Assembly: GCA_017471045.1 (NCBI GenBank)
Contig: JAFUWZ010000011.1
Location: 1 to 64,000, forward strand
Source of the DNA: Bacteroidales bacterium
GTDB lineage: Bacteria; Bacteroidota; Bacteroidia; Bacteroidales; UBA932
Direction of reading: 5' to 3'
Length of the DNA stretch: 64,000 nucleotides
A program made the position numbers and the translations under genes. Positions 50,359 through 59,283 of this stretch are shown one piece after another; positions within the stretch are counted from its first letter, which is position 1; every line of letters starts with the position of its first letter. The notes beneath the pieces were generated by a model, which saw only the letters and a program-made list of their open reading frames with translations, was not told the DNA's origin and ran no database searches.

Positions 50359-51480
50359 TTGAGGATTGCCATTCTATCCTGCTTCTACCCCTACAGAGGA
50401 GGGGTTTCTCAGTTCAACGCCAGCATCCTGAACGAACTGGGCGAGCAACATCTTGTCAAGGCGTTCAATTTCAAGCGGCAGTATCCCGAACTCCTCTTCC
50501 CGGGCAAGACGCAGAAAGTCACTCCCGAAGATTCAGCCGTACCCGTAGAGTCCGTTTCTCTGCTGGATACGGCGAATCCTTTTTCGTACCCCGCCACGGC
50601 CCGCGCCATCGCCGAGTGGCAGCCGGACCTGCTTGTGATGCGGTACTGGATGTCCTGGTTCGCACCCTCGCTCGGTTACGTAGCCCGCAGGATGAAAAAA
50701 AAGTGCAAGGTCGTTTCGATCGTGGACAACGTCATTCCGCATGAGCCGCATTTCTTCGACAAACCGCTCACGCGCTATTTCCTGTCCGGCAATACCGGAT
50801 GCGTGACCATGAGCGAAGAAGTGGCCAGGGACCTGATCTCGATCCGGAGCGATATGCCCCATACGATCCTCCCCCATCCGCTCTACACCAACTTCGGTGA
50901 CAAGATGGACCGGGCTGAAGCCGAAAAGGCACTGGGCATCCCGGCCGGGCGCAAAAACATTCTCTTTTTCGGGCTGATCCGGCACTACAAGGGCCTGGAC
51001 ATCCTGCTGGAAGCATTCCGCAGCCTCGGGGACGACTACCAGCTCATCATCGCCGGCGAGCCATACGGATCTTTCGAGCCCTATCAGAAAATCATCGACA
51101 GCCTCCCCGGGAAAGACCGGATCCGGCTGATCCCGGAATACATCCCCGATTCGGAGGTCAAAAAGTATTTCTCGGCTGCCGACGTGACCGTCCTGCCTTA
51201 TCGCAGCGCGACCCAGAGCGGCGTCAGCTCCCTGTCATACCATTTTGAAGTTCCCATGATCGTCACGGATGTCGGAGGACTGACCGAGACGGTCGGAAGA
51301 CGCGGCACGGGCCTCGTCGCCGCAGAAGCTACCCCCGAGAGCGTGCTGCAGGAGATCCGCCGTTATTTCGCCCAGGAGGAAGTCCGGGAGGAATGCGTCC
51401 GACACATCCGCCAGGAAAAAGAGCGCCTGTCCTGGACCCGGTTTTGCAAGGGCCTCGTAGAGTTCGCAGAATCCATCTGA
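50359..51480 (+). CDS. Glycosyltransferase family 4/1 (GT-B fold)
   Basis: 373 aa from a TTG start (50359), with GGAGG 2 nt upstream. The N-terminus RIAILSCFYPYRGGVSQFNASIL is the normal first strand plus glycine loop of this family, and no ATG fits. The C-terminal half has LFFGLIRHYKGLDILLEAF near residue 205 and the donor-binding ATQSGVSSLSYHFEVPMIVTDVGGLTE near 285. It transfers a sugar from a nucleotide donor. The acceptor is unknown, and there is no polysaccharide cluster around it. Confidence 0.88.
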   Translation: MRIAILSCFYPYRGGVSQFNASILNELGEQHLVKAFNFKRQYPELLFPGKTQKVTPEDSAVPVESVSLLDTANPFSYPATARAIAEWQPDLLVMRYWMSWFAPSLGYVARRMKKKCKVVSIVDNVIPHEPHFFDKPLTRYFLSGNTGCVTMSEEVARDLISIRSDMPHTILPHPLYTNFGDKMDRAEAEKALGIPAGRKNILFFGLIRHYKGLDILLEAFRSLGDDYQLIIAGEPYGSFEPYQKIIDSLPGKDRIRLIPEYIPDSEVKKYFSAADVTVLPYRSATQSGVSSLSYHFEVPMIVTDVGGLTETVGRRGTGLVAAEATPESVLQEIRRYFAQEEVREECVRHIRQEKERLSWTRFCKGLVEFAESI

Positions 51481-51482
51481 TT

Positions 51483-53243
51483 ATGAAAAGATTACTGATC
51501 ACGGCATTGACAACCCTGTGTCTGCTGCCTTGTGTCCTGACGGCCCAGACATACAAGGCCACGCCTGTCACCCTCTCCCAGGAGAAAGTCAACAAGGACG
51601 GCAAAGTCTACTATGTCCATACCGTGCTGGACCACCAGACCCTGTTCTCCATCTCCCGAACCTACGGCGTCACTTATCAGGACATCGTGGACGCCAATCC
51701 GGATACGGACCTGAGCAGAGGCCAGATCCAGACAGGACAGTCCCTGCTGATCCCCCTGCAGGGAGTCCAGCCCGTCGCTGCACCCGGGACCGGAACCCAG
51801 CCATCATCCACTGAGAGCGTCCCGCCGGCAGCCACCCCGTCGCCGGCCGCCGCACCAGCCGACGGCGACTATACCTGGTATCAACCCAAGTGGTATGAGG
51901 ACCTGGGCATGATCGCCGCCAAATTCAACGTCCCCAAGGAGACGCTGCTGACGTACAACGGCCTGTCTTCCGATCAGATCGCCAAACGGCAGAAGATCCG
52001 CATCCCGCTGCATCCCGGCCAGGCTGAGGCCCCGGCTCCGGAGATGTCTGTCGTTCCCGAGGCCCCGGCCCCGGCCGGAACCGCTGCCACGGAGCCGGCC
52101 CCTACCCCCGCCGAGCCGGAAGAACCGGCCGTCGAAGCGGCAGACACCGTACAGAGTCTGGCCGAACGCCTTGGGTTTTCACTCAAGGATCTTTTCCGCA
52201 AGAAACAGTCTTCCGACAGAATCTCGGTCGCCGTCATCCTTCCCTTCAACGCCAAGGCCCAGCCCAGCCACTCCGCCTTCGACTTGTACAGCGGCATGCT
52301 GCTGGCCGTCCGGGACCTGGCCGCAGAAGGCATCAAGGCCGACCTGACCGTCATTGACAGCAAGAACCCCTCTACGCCCGTGACGGAAGCCGGTCTGGAC
52401 GGATGTGACCTCGTCATCGGCCCGATCGCTCCGGAAGACCTGGAACAGGTACTCCAACTGTGCCCCCGCTCCACGGCCGTCGTCTCTCCCCTGGACCCCA
52501 AGGCCGCAACGCTGGCTGAGACATACCCCAATTTCATCCAGGCTCCCAGCCCTGCCGACGCACAGAATAAAGACATCGTGGTATGGATCCGCGAAGACTT
52601 CCGCAGCGATGACAAGGTTTTCCTCATCCAGGAAAAGGACAACGCCCCTACCGCCGTGGCCGGCTATCTCGCGGCATCCGGGCTGGACTATGAAACCCTG
52701 ACCCTCACGCCAGGCGAAGCGCGCGGCTGCGCTGAGCTGCTGCATGCCAAGGCGGGCCGCAGCACCGGCCGGGTCGTCGTCGCTTCCGAAAAAGAAAGCT
52801 TCATCAACGAGGTGATCCGCAACATCAGCCTGCTCAACTTCAAAGGCTACGATTTCGTCCTCTACGGCCCCTCCAAGATCCGCACCTTCGACGTGGTGGA
52901 AGTTGAGAACCTGCACCAGGCCAACGCGCATCTTTCCTGCTCCTATTTCATCGATTACGACAACGCCCGCATCAAGAACTTCCTGCTGAGCTACCGGGCC
53001 CTGTTCGGTACCGAGCCGACCCAGTTCGCCTACCAGGGTTACGACGCCGGTTCCTATTTCATCCGCAATTTCGCCACTTCCGAGCGCGAACGCGAACGGA
53101 TGACCCGCCTGGAAGACCGCAAGTACCGCGGACTCCAGTCAGATTTCCTGATCGTTGACGAAGATGGCGTCGGGCACGTGAACCGCGCCGTCCGCAGGGT
53201 CGTATATCAGAAAGACTACTCGATCGTCCTGCTCAATCAGTAA
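51483..53243 (+). CDS. LysM-domain protein with periplasmic-binding fold
   Basis: 586 aa, exported (LCLLPCVLTAQT, cleaved near 21). Two LysM-type modules lie at about residues 38-88 and 130-180, linked by Pro/Ala-rich tracts. After about residue 245 (ISVAVILPFNAKAQPSHSAFDLYSGMLLAVRDLA) there is a type 1 periplasmic-binding fold like amino-acid/LivJ receptors, ending with AYQGYDAGSYFIRNF. There is no permease nearby, so it probably senses or binds at the peptidoglycan rather than feeding an ABC transporter. It starts 2 nt after the glycosyltransferase and converges with recN (11-nt overlap). Confidence 0.84.
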   Translation: MKRLLITALTTLCLLPCVLTAQTYKATPVTLSQEKVNKDGKVYYVHTVLDHQTLFSISRTYGVTYQDIVDANPDTDLSRGQIQTGQSLLIPLQGVQPVAAPGTGTQPSSTESVPPAATPSPAAAPADGDYTWYQPKWYEDLGMIAAKFNVPKETLLTYNGLSSDQIAKRQKIRIPLHPGQAEAPAPEMSVVPEAPAPAGTAATEPAPTPAEPEEPAVEAADTVQSLAERLGFSLKDLFRKKQSSDRISVAVILPFNAKAQPSHSAFDLYSGMLLAVRDLAAEGIKADLTVIDSKNPSTPVTEAGLDGCDLVIGPIAPEDLEQVLQLCPRSTAVVSPLDPKAATLAETYPNFIQAPSPADAQNKDIVVWIREDFRSDDKVFLIQEKDNAPTAVAGYLAASGLDYETLTLTPGEARGCAELLHAKAGRSTGRVVVASEKESFINEVIRNISLLNFKGYDFVLYGPSKIRTFDVVEVENLHQANAHLSCSYFIDYDNARIKNFLLSYRALFGTEPTQFAYQGYDAGSYFIRNFATSERERERMTRLEDRKYRGLQSDFLIVDEDGVGHVNRAVRRVVYQKDYSIVLLNQ

Positions 53244-54891
53244 GCAGACGGCGGGCATTGGCCACGGCCTCTTCCGTGACGGAGGACCCGCTGAGCATAC
53301 GGGCAATCTCGAAGACTCTCTCCTCCGGGGAGAGTTTTTTGATGGTGGACACGACCCGGTCGGCGGCCTCCTTGCTGACCAGGAAATGGGCCTGTCCCTT
53401 GGCCGCGACCTGTGGCAGGTGCGTGATAGCGAAGACCTGCATCCGGCCGCCCATCGCACAGATCATCGATCCCATCTTGTCGGCGACGCTGCCGGACACG
53501 CCGGAGTCGATCTCGTCGAAAACCATCGTGGGCATCTGCATGAAATCGGCCATCGTGGCCTTGAGGCTCAGCATCACACGGGACAATTCGCCGCCGGAGG
53601 CGCACTTGGACACATCGGCAGGATGCCGGCCGGTGGAGGAAAAGAGGAAACGCACGGCGTCCGCGCCGTCCCCATCCCCCGGGGCCGGCTCCAGCGCCAC
53701 GTCGAAAAGGGCACGGTCCAACTCCAGGAAGCGGAGCCTGTCCGCGATCCGGGCGGCCAGTCCGGGTGCGGCAGCCAGACGCTTGCCGTGCAGCTGCGCG
53801 CTCAGGGTCTCCCAACGCTCCTGCGCCGCGGCAATTTCCGCATCCAGCGCTTCCGCGCGGTCTTCCAAGGCGGTCGAGTCGTAGAGCAGCGACGAGAGCT
53901 GGTCCCGCGTTTCGATCAGCCCGGCCAACGTCTCACAATGATACTTCTTCAAGAGGTCGTACAGGAGCGACATGCGGTCCTCCACGGCCTCGAGCCGTTG
54001 CGGGGAGACCTCCACGCCGGCGTCCAGGCGCCCGACCTCCGAGAGGATGTCATCCAGTTCGATCCGGGATGCCTCCAGCCGGGCTGCGAGATCCGCAGCT
54101 TCCGGCAGGAAAACGCCCGTCCGGGAAAGCAGGCGCGAAGCCTCCTTGAGGGTCGGAACCAGTCCGGGCAGTTCGCCGGACGAGGGAGACAGCATCTCCC
54201 CGACGCCGGACAGGGCCTCCTTGATCTGCCCGGCGTTGGCCAGGCGGGTCTGTTCGGCCTCCAGTTCCTCCAACTCCCCGTCACGCAGCCGGGCCTCTTC
54301 GAGGCGCTGATAGCGGGCCTCGTTGTAGTCGCGCTCCGCCTCCAGGCGGTCCAGGCGTTCCCGGATCTCACGCGACTCGGTCTTGCGCCGCTGCAGGTCC
54401 CGCCACGCCGTGCGACACGCCTCCAGCTGCTCCTCGTCCCCGGCGAACAGGTCCAGGACCGAGAGTCGGAAGAGCGGGTCGGCAAGCACGAGGCTCTGGT
54501 GCTGCGAATGGATGTCCACCAGGCGGGAAGCCAGCTCGGAGAGCACGCCCACCTGCACCGGACAGTCATTGACGAAGGAGCGGGAACGGCCGGAGCGGTG
54601 TACCACCCGGCGGATCAGCAGGCACCCCTCGTCCCACTCGACTTCCTGGCGGTCCAGGATCTCCCGGATCCGGGGATCGGCGGAGCGGAATTCGCCCTCC
54701 ACGACGCAACTGTCCGCACCGTCGCTGATGACGGAAGCGTCGGCCCTGGCGCCCGTGAGCAGGGACAGGGCCCCCAGCAGGATGGACTTGCCGGCGCCGG
54801 TCTGCCCGGTAATAATGACCAGACCCTCCGGAAACGCGACGTCCAGAGAGTCTATCAGGATGTAATGGCTGATATGAAGGGCGCTAAGCAT
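53233..54891 (-). CDS. recN: DNA repair protein RecN
   Basis: 552-aa SMC-like ATPase in double-strand break repair. It starts with LHISHYILIDSLDVAFPEGL; Walker A GQTGAGKS lies near residue 30, long coiled coils follow, then the ABC signature (CASGGELSRVMLSLK, near 432) and Walker B MVFDEIDSGVSG near 457. ATG 54891 is chosen because it begins the conserved strand. It overlaps rpoZ by 8 nt. Last gene of the trxB-bamD-rpoZ-recN run. Confidence 0.94.
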   Translation of the reverse strand: MLSALHISHYILIDSLDVAFPEGLVIITGQTGAGKSILLGALSLLTGARADASVISDGADSCVVEGEFRSADPRIREILDRQEVEWDEGCLLIRRVVHRSGRSRSFVNDCPVQVGVLSELASRLVDIHSQHQSLVLADPLFRLSVLDLFAGDEEQLEACRTAWRDLQRRKTESREIRERLDRLEAERDYNEARYQRLEEARLRDGELEELEAEQTRLANAGQIKEALSGVGEMLSPSSGELPGLVPTLKEASRLLSRTGVFLPEAADLAARLEASRIELDDILSEVGRLDAGVEVSPQRLEAVEDRMSLLYDLLKKYHCETLAGLIETRDQLSSLLYDSTALEDRAEALDAEIAAAQERWETLSAQLHGKRLAAAPGLAARIADRLRFLELDRALFDVALEPAPGDGDGADAVRFLFSSTGRHPADVSKCASGGELSRVMLSLKATMADFMQMPTMVFDEIDSGVSGSVADKMGSMICAMGGRMQVFAITHLPQVAAKGQAHFLVSKEAADRVVSTIKKLSPEERVFEIARMLSGSSVTEEAVANARRLLTD

Positions 54892-55210
54892 CCTCCTCGC
54901 CAGCCGTGCGATAGAAGAGGTCGCCGCTTTCAAACTCGGCGATCGCTACCAGATCCGGCTTGGGCTGCTTCTCATAATACTTGGAGATCTCGATCTGCTC
55001 CTTGTTTTCAAAGATCTCGTCCATGGTGTCGCGCTCGTTCTTGAAATCTTCCAGCTTCTTGTTGAGCTCTTTCTTCTCGGCGAGGGCGATCTGGTTGGCG
55101 CGCTTGTAGAGGATGACGACGGACTCGTAGATGTTGCCGGTCGGAGCGGCCAGGTTTTTCGTGTCCCGGGTGATGGTGTTGGTAGGGACTTTTTTCGTCT
55201 TATTTTCCAT
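54884..55210 (-). CDS. rpoZ: RNA polymerase Rpb6/omega-type subunit
   Basis: 108 aa. The Bacteroidota omega homologue starts with TRDTKNLAAPTGNIYESVVILYKRANQIA and continues with a Lys/Glu-rich helix (KKELNKKLEDFKNE) and EIFENKEQIEISKYYEKQPKP. It stabilises the beta-prime subunit. It overlaps the recN start by 8 nt, and a hairpin separates it from bamD. Confidence 0.9.
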   Translation of the reverse strand: MENKTKKVPTNTITRDTKNLAAPTGNIYESVVILYKRANQIALAEKKELNKKLEDFKNERDTMDEIFENKEQIEISKYYEKQPKPDLVAIAEFESGDLFYRTAGEEDA

Positions 55211-55236
55211 ATCTTGATCGTTTCTAAAACAAATAC

Positions 55237-55254
55237 TCCCGCCGGAGGGCGGGA
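55237..55254 (-). terminator. Hairpin between bamD and rpoZ (attenuator-like)
   Basis: TCCCGCC (55237-55243), loop GGAG, GGCGGGA (55248-55254). On the minus strand it is followed by GTATTTGTTTTAG, T-rich. It may partly terminate bamD transcripts. The TATTTG just after it is not a full promoter match. Confidence 0.5.
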
Positions 55255-55267
55255 AGTTTCAAAATTT

Positions 55268-56149
55268 TTATTTCTCGGCGCCTTTCAGCAGTTTCCGCTC
55301 TTTCCCGGCATCCTTCGCGTCCAGGTCCTCATCCCCGTCTTCAGGTCCCGTGTACCGGCCCAGGGCCCGCTGCGCACGCTTGTAGAGGGTATCCATCTCG
55401 CGGCGGTAGGGGGACGACTCGTATTCGCCCACGAAGTTGAGATAGTCATCGATAAAGGTCAGATAACGCTCCCGCTGCTTCTCCGGCACGCTCATCTGGG
55501 CGTACTTGTAGGAGGCTTTGGCCGCATAGTAGAGGATATCTTCCCGATAGACGTTGTCCGCGTCGTCCTTGAGGACATTCTTCAAGGCCACGCGGGCCGC
55601 CAGGTAGTCTTCCATCTTGTAGTACAGTTTCGCGCCCTCGTAGGCCTTGCGGTCCATCCGCTCGCCAAGATCCTTCAGGATGTCCCGGCATGCGTCCAGG
55701 TGCTGCGTCCGGGGGTAGCTGGTCAGGTATTCGCCGATGGCCGAAATGGTCTGGACCGAGGAACTCTGGTCCAGCTCGTAGCGCAGCGAGGAACTGTACA
55801 GGCAGTCGATCCGCAGGAAACCGGCCTCCTCGGCGAAGGGGCTGCGCGGGAACTTTTCCACGAACTCCTTGAAGTTGGTCTCGGCCGTGAAATAATCCTT
55901 GAAGCGGTAGTTGCTCAGGCCCCAATAGTACTGGACGGTGTCGTCCCGCTCCGTACCGCCCGCCGTGACGGACAGGTTTTCGAAGAGCTGGGCCGCCTTG
56001 GAGAACTTGCCCTGGTTGAAATAGTCGAAGGCTGCGGCATACTTCGCGTCCTCGTCATACCCTTCGAGCAGGGCCTGATACTCAGACTTGCAGGACACCG
56101 CCGCCCAGAGGGCAAGGCAGGCTGCCAGGAAAAACTTGATCTCTTTCAT
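55268..56149 (-). CDS. bamD: Outer-membrane assembly lipoprotein BamD
   Basis: 293 aa with a lipoprotein signal (CLALWAAVSC, Cys 20). TPR repeats start with EYQALLEGYDEDAKYAAAFDYFNQGKFSKAAQLFENL, as in BamD/YfiO. It partners BamA (47346) in inserting barrel proteins. The C-terminus is extended and charged (GPEDGDEDLDAKDAGKERK). It follows trxB by 16 nt. Confidence 0.92.
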   Translation of the reverse strand: MKEIKFFLAACLALWAAVSCKSEYQALLEGYDEDAKYAAAFDYFNQGKFSKAAQLFENLSVTAGGTERDDTVQYYWGLSNYRFKDYFTAETNFKEFVEKFPRSPFAEEAGFLRIDCLYSSSLRYELDQSSSVQTISAIGEYLTSYPRTQHLDACRDILKDLGERMDRKAYEGAKLYYKMEDYLAARVALKNVLKDDADNVYREDILYYAAKASYKYAQMSVPEKQRERYLTFIDDYLNFVGEYESSPYRREMDTLYKRAQRALGRYTGPEDGDEDLDAKDAGKERKLLKGAEK

Positions 56150-56165
56150 ATTCGCTCAAATACTC

Positions 56166-57089
56166 CTACTTCTGCTTGAGGAAGCGCTCCGCGTCCAGGG
56201 CGGCCTTGCAGCCCGAAGCCGCGGCGGTGACCGCCTGGCGGTAACGGGGATCTTGCACGTCGCCGGCCGCAAAGACACCCTCGACGTTGGTACGGGAGGA
56301 CTTTCCATCCGTCACGATGTAGCCTTCGGCATCCGTTTCAATCCAGCGGGAGAAGACTTCCGTGACCGGATGATGGCCGATCGCAAGGAAAAAGCCGTCG
56401 AGTTCCACATCAAAAACAGTACCATCCTTGCGCAGCAGGCGAACGCCGGTGACCTTCTCGCCGTCGCCGAGCACCTCCTGGGTGTTGCAGTTCCAGAGGA
56501 TCTCGATATTCTCCATCGCACGGACCTTCTCCTGCATCGCCACGGAAGCGCGCAGCACGTCGCGGCGCACGATCATGTACACCTTCTTGCACAGGCCGGC
56601 CAGGTAGGTGGCCTCTTCGCAGGCCGTGTCTCCGCCTCCGACCACGGCGACCGTCTTTTTGCGGTAGAAGAAGCCGTCGCAGGTCGCACAGGCCGACACC
56701 CCGCGGCCCCGGTACTCCGCCTCGGAGGGCAGTCCCAGGTAACGGGCGGTCGCGCCGGTCGCGATGATCAGCGACTCGGCTTCGATCCCGGTCCCATTGT
56801 CGATCTTGACCCGGAAGGGACGCGCCGACAGGTCAGTTTCAGCGACCGTGCCCCGGCGGATGTCCGCGCCGAAGCGGGCGGCCTGCTTCTTCATGCCGTC
56901 CATCAGCGGGAAGGCTTCCACCCCTTCGGGGAATCCGGGATAGTTTTCGACCACGGTCGTGGTCATCAGCTGCCCGCCGGGCTCCATCCCCTCATACAGG
57001 ACGGGCGACAGGGAGGCGCGGGAGGCGTAGATGGCCGCCGTGTAACCGGCAGGGCCACCGCCTATGATCAGACACTTGACTTTTTCCAT
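56166..57089 (-). CDS. trxB: Thioredoxin-disulfide reductase
   Basis: 307-aa flavoenzyme reducing thioredoxin with NADPH. The FAD motif GGGPAGYTAAIYASRA lies at residues 10-25, the redox-active CATC in SACATCDGFFY near 132-135, the NADPH motif GGGDTACEEA near 150, and the C-terminal FAAGDVQDPRYRQAVTAAASG near 270. It heads the trxB-bamD-rpoZ-recN run and diverges from the phosphoesterase gene. Confidence 0.95.
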   Translation of the reverse strand: MEKVKCLIIGGGPAGYTAAIYASRASLSPVLYEGMEPGGQLMTTTVVENYPGFPEGVEAFPLMDGMKKQAARFGADIRRGTVAETDLSARPFRVKIDNGTGIEAESLIIATGATARYLGLPSEAEYRGRGVSACATCDGFFYRKKTVAVVGGGDTACEEATYLAGLCKKVYMIVRRDVLRASVAMQEKVRAMENIEILWNCNTQEVLGDGEKVTGVRLLRKDGTVFDVELDGFFLAIGHHPVTEVFSRWIETDAEGYIVTDGKSSRTNVEGVFAAGDVQDPRYRQAVTAAASGCKAALDAERFLKQK

Positions 57090-57112
57090 TTCCGAGTTTG
57101 TATTGTAACTGA

Positions 57113-57120
57113 CAAATATA
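57113..57120 (-). promoter_or_regulatory. -7 box (TATATTTG) for trxB
   Basis: TATATTTG on the minus strand, 23 nt before the trxB ATG, back to back with the plus-strand box at 57133-57140. Confidence 0.6.
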
Positions 57121-57132
57121 AGAATTATTGTC

Positions 57133-57140
57133 TATCTTTG
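57133..57140 (+). promoter_or_regulatory. -7 box (TATCTTTG) for the metallophosphoesterase gene
   Basis: TATCTTTG, 23 nt before ATG 57164. It rules out the in-frame upstream start at 57128, which would precede the promoter. Confidence 0.6.
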
Positions 57141-57163
57141 GAAAACAAAAACCGAATGTAAGC

Positions 57164-57985
57164 ATGAAACGGATCGTCTTGTTCCTGGTCCTGTGCGTCA
57201 GTTGCCTGCAACTGAACGCGGCCAAGCCTTTCTTTTTTGTCCAAATCACGGATCCCCAGCTGGGTTTCAAGGAGAAAAACTCGATCGAGGTTGGCGTCAA
57301 GTTGCTGACGGAGACGGTCGAGGCGATCAACCGGATCCACCCCGACTTCGTCGTAGTCACCGGCGACATGACCAACAACCGTTTCAGCGAGGAGCAGTGG
57401 GAGGCCTACCGGAAGCTGATCGGCCAGATCGACAAGGACATTCCGGTCTGGCACATTCCCGGCAACCACGATCTCAAGCCGCAGGAAGAAGGCGACCTCG
57501 AGCACTATCTGGCGCGTTACGGCTACGACCGCTTCTGCTTCCGCCACAAGGGCTGCGCCTTCATCGGCGCCAACTCCTGCTTCCTCAAGGACAAGTGCTT
57601 TGCGCAGGAAAGGGAGCATTACATCTGGCTGGAAGAGCAGTTATGGCGCAGCCGCAAGGCCCGCCATGTCTTCGTCTTCACGCACTGTCCCGTCGTCAAG
57701 GAGCGTGTGGACGAGAAAGAGGACTACTTCAACTTCCAGGCGCCTTACCGCCAGCTCTACCTGGATCTGTTCCGGCAGTATCAGGTGGACGCCGTCTTCT
57801 CCGGACACCTGCACCGCAGCCGCTTCTGCGAGGACGGCGGCGTCCCCTACTACACGACCAGCGCTTCCGGACTGCCCCTGGGCGACGGGACCTCCGGCCT
57901 GAACATCGTCACGGTCTATCCGGACCATTTCACGGCCGAGTTCGTGTCCGCCGCCGAAGCACGCAATCCCCTCCTCCGGCCCTGA
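57164..57985 (+). CDS. Exported calcineurin-like metallophosphoesterase (CSTP1-like)
   Basis: 273 aa with a signal peptide (VLFLVLCVSCLQLNAAKP). The metal-site motifs run in order: TDPQLGF (the usual DxH is DPQ, as in the CSTP1/CPPED1 group), VTGDMTNN near residue 67, IPGNHD near 100, FTHCP near 183 and FSGHLHR near 218. It hydrolyses a phosphoester in the periplasm; the substrate is unknown. Divergent from trxB. Confidence 0.9.
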   Translation: MKRIVLFLVLCVSCLQLNAAKPFFFVQITDPQLGFKEKNSIEVGVKLLTETVEAINRIHPDFVVVTGDMTNNRFSEEQWEAYRKLIGQIDKDIPVWHIPGNHDLKPQEEGDLEHYLARYGYDRFCFRHKGCAFIGANSCFLKDKCFAQEREHYIWLEEQLWRSRKARHVFVFTHCPVVKERVDEKEDYFNFQAPYRQLYLDLFRQYQVDAVFSGHLHRSRFCEDGGVPYYTTSASGLPLGDGTSGLNIVTVYPDHFTAEFVSAAEARNPLLRP

Positions 57986-58025
57986 GGCGCCCCTCCGCAA
58001 GTCAAACCACAAACCCACAACATCC

Positions 58026-58700
58026 ATGGAACTTACAGAAGCCATCAAGACACGGCACTCCGTGCGGAAATACACGGACCAGCCCATCGATACGGCCAAG
58101 GTGGCCATCCTTCGAGCCGAACTGGAGAAATGGAACGCCGGGAGCGGACTGAACATGCAACTGGTGCTGGACGAACCAAAGGCCTTCTCCACGGGGATGT
58201 GGCGATACGGCCAGTTCTCCGGCGTGAAGAACTACTTCGTGATGGCCGGTCCCGCGGGCAAAGCGGCCGGGGAAAAGATCGGCTACTACGGCGAGAAGCT
58301 GGTACTCCTCTCCCAAACCCTCGGCCTGAACACCTGCTGGGTGGGGCTCACCTACAAAAAGATCCCGGGGACCTACCGGCTCCGCGAGGGGGACAAGATC
58401 CACTGCGTGATCGCACTGGGCTATGGTACGGTCCCCGGCGTCCAGCATCCCATGAAACCCGCTGACGGTTTTTATGAGCCCGAAGGGCCCAAGCCGGAAT
58501 GGTTCATGGCCGGGCTGCAGGCCGCCATGCTGGCCCCCACCGCCGTCAACCAGCAGAAGTTCAAGTTCATCCTGCACGAAGGCAACCAGGTGGAAGCCAA
58601 GGCCTTGTTTTCCATGGCCGGCTATACGGACATTGACCTGGGCATCGTGAAATGCCATTTCGAGATCGGCGCCGGGGAGCAGAATTTCACTTGGGTGTAA
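58026..58700 (+). CDS. Nitroreductase family protein
   Basis: 224 aa of the FMN-dependent nitroreductase fold. It opens ELTEAIKTRHSVRKYTDQPI (the family's RxSxRxY FMN-phosphate motif). It contains GEKLVLLSQTLGLNTCWVGLTYKKIPG and a C-terminal LAPTAVNQQKFKFIL segment, as in the TM nitroreductase-like group. It reduces an unknown substrate with NAD(P)H. The next 125 bp to the Fur-like gene hold no gene. Confidence 0.85.
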   Translation: MELTEAIKTRHSVRKYTDQPIDTAKVAILRAELEKWNAGSGLNMQLVLDEPKAFSTGMWRYGQFSGVKNYFVMAGPAGKAAGEKIGYYGEKLVLLSQTLGLNTCWVGLTYKKIPGTYRLREGDKIHCVIALGYGTVPGVQHPMKPADGFYEPEGPKPEWFMAGLQAAMLAPTAVNQQKFKFILHEGNQVEAKALFSMAGYTDIDLGIVKCHFEIGAGEQNFTWV

Positions 58701-58825
58701 TCCCACGGGGCACGGCTCCGGCAAAGACAGGGAAAAGCGGCAGAATCCATCATAATCCGGCGACATCGTTGCTGATCCGGGATATTTTCAGTAACTTGCC
58801 CGAGTTTATATAACAGTCGAGGCCC

Positions 58826-59281
58826 ATGACCCAAGCCATCCATACTCCGGATCTGAACGATTTCAAGAAAGCCCTCAAGAATCACGGGCTCAAGGCCACC
58901 GGCCAGCGCCTCGCCATCCATGCGGCGATGATGGAGCTCGGTCACGCCAGCGCCGACCAGGTCCGGGAGCACATCCTCGCCCACGGCGGCGCCGTCACGG
59001 TCGCTTCCGTGTACAACACACTGACGCAGTTTGCGCTGCTGGGCATATACAAGCACCGGCTCAGCGCCAACAACAAGATGTACTTCGACGTCAACACCGT
59101 CCGCCACATCCACCTCTACGACGTATATAACAACCAATACAAAGACGTCTTCGACGACGAATTGCTGGCCACCGTGGAGTCCGCCTTGAAACGACGCCGC
59201 TTCCGGGGCTTCAAGGTGGACGGCATCGACATCCAGATCCTCTGCCACCCGTCCCACCGCAAGACTCCCTTATCTTTCTGA
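58826..59281 (+). CDS. Fur/PerR-family regulator lacking the structural Cys motif
   Basis: 151 aa. A Fur-type winged helix (KKALKNHGLKATGQRLAIHAAMMEL, GGAVTVASVYNTLTQFALLGI) and the dimer domain are present. The usual zinc-binding C-x-x-C pairs are missing. The metal-site segment reads TVRHIHLYDVYNNQYKDVF, where Fur/PerR have H-x-H-x-x-C, and only one Cys remains (QILCHPSHRK). It probably binds metal through His/Asp/Tyr only, as in Irr-like or CxxC-free PerR forms. It lies 2 nt before the NigD-like gene. Confidence 0.85.
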   Translation: MTQAIHTPDLNDFKKALKNHGLKATGQRLAIHAAMMELGHASADQVREHILAHGGAVTVASVYNTLTQFALLGIYKHRLSANNKMYFDVNTVRHIHLYDVYNNQYKDVFDDELLATVESALKRRRFRGFKVDGIDIQILCHPSHRKTPLSF

Positions 59282-59283
59282 AC

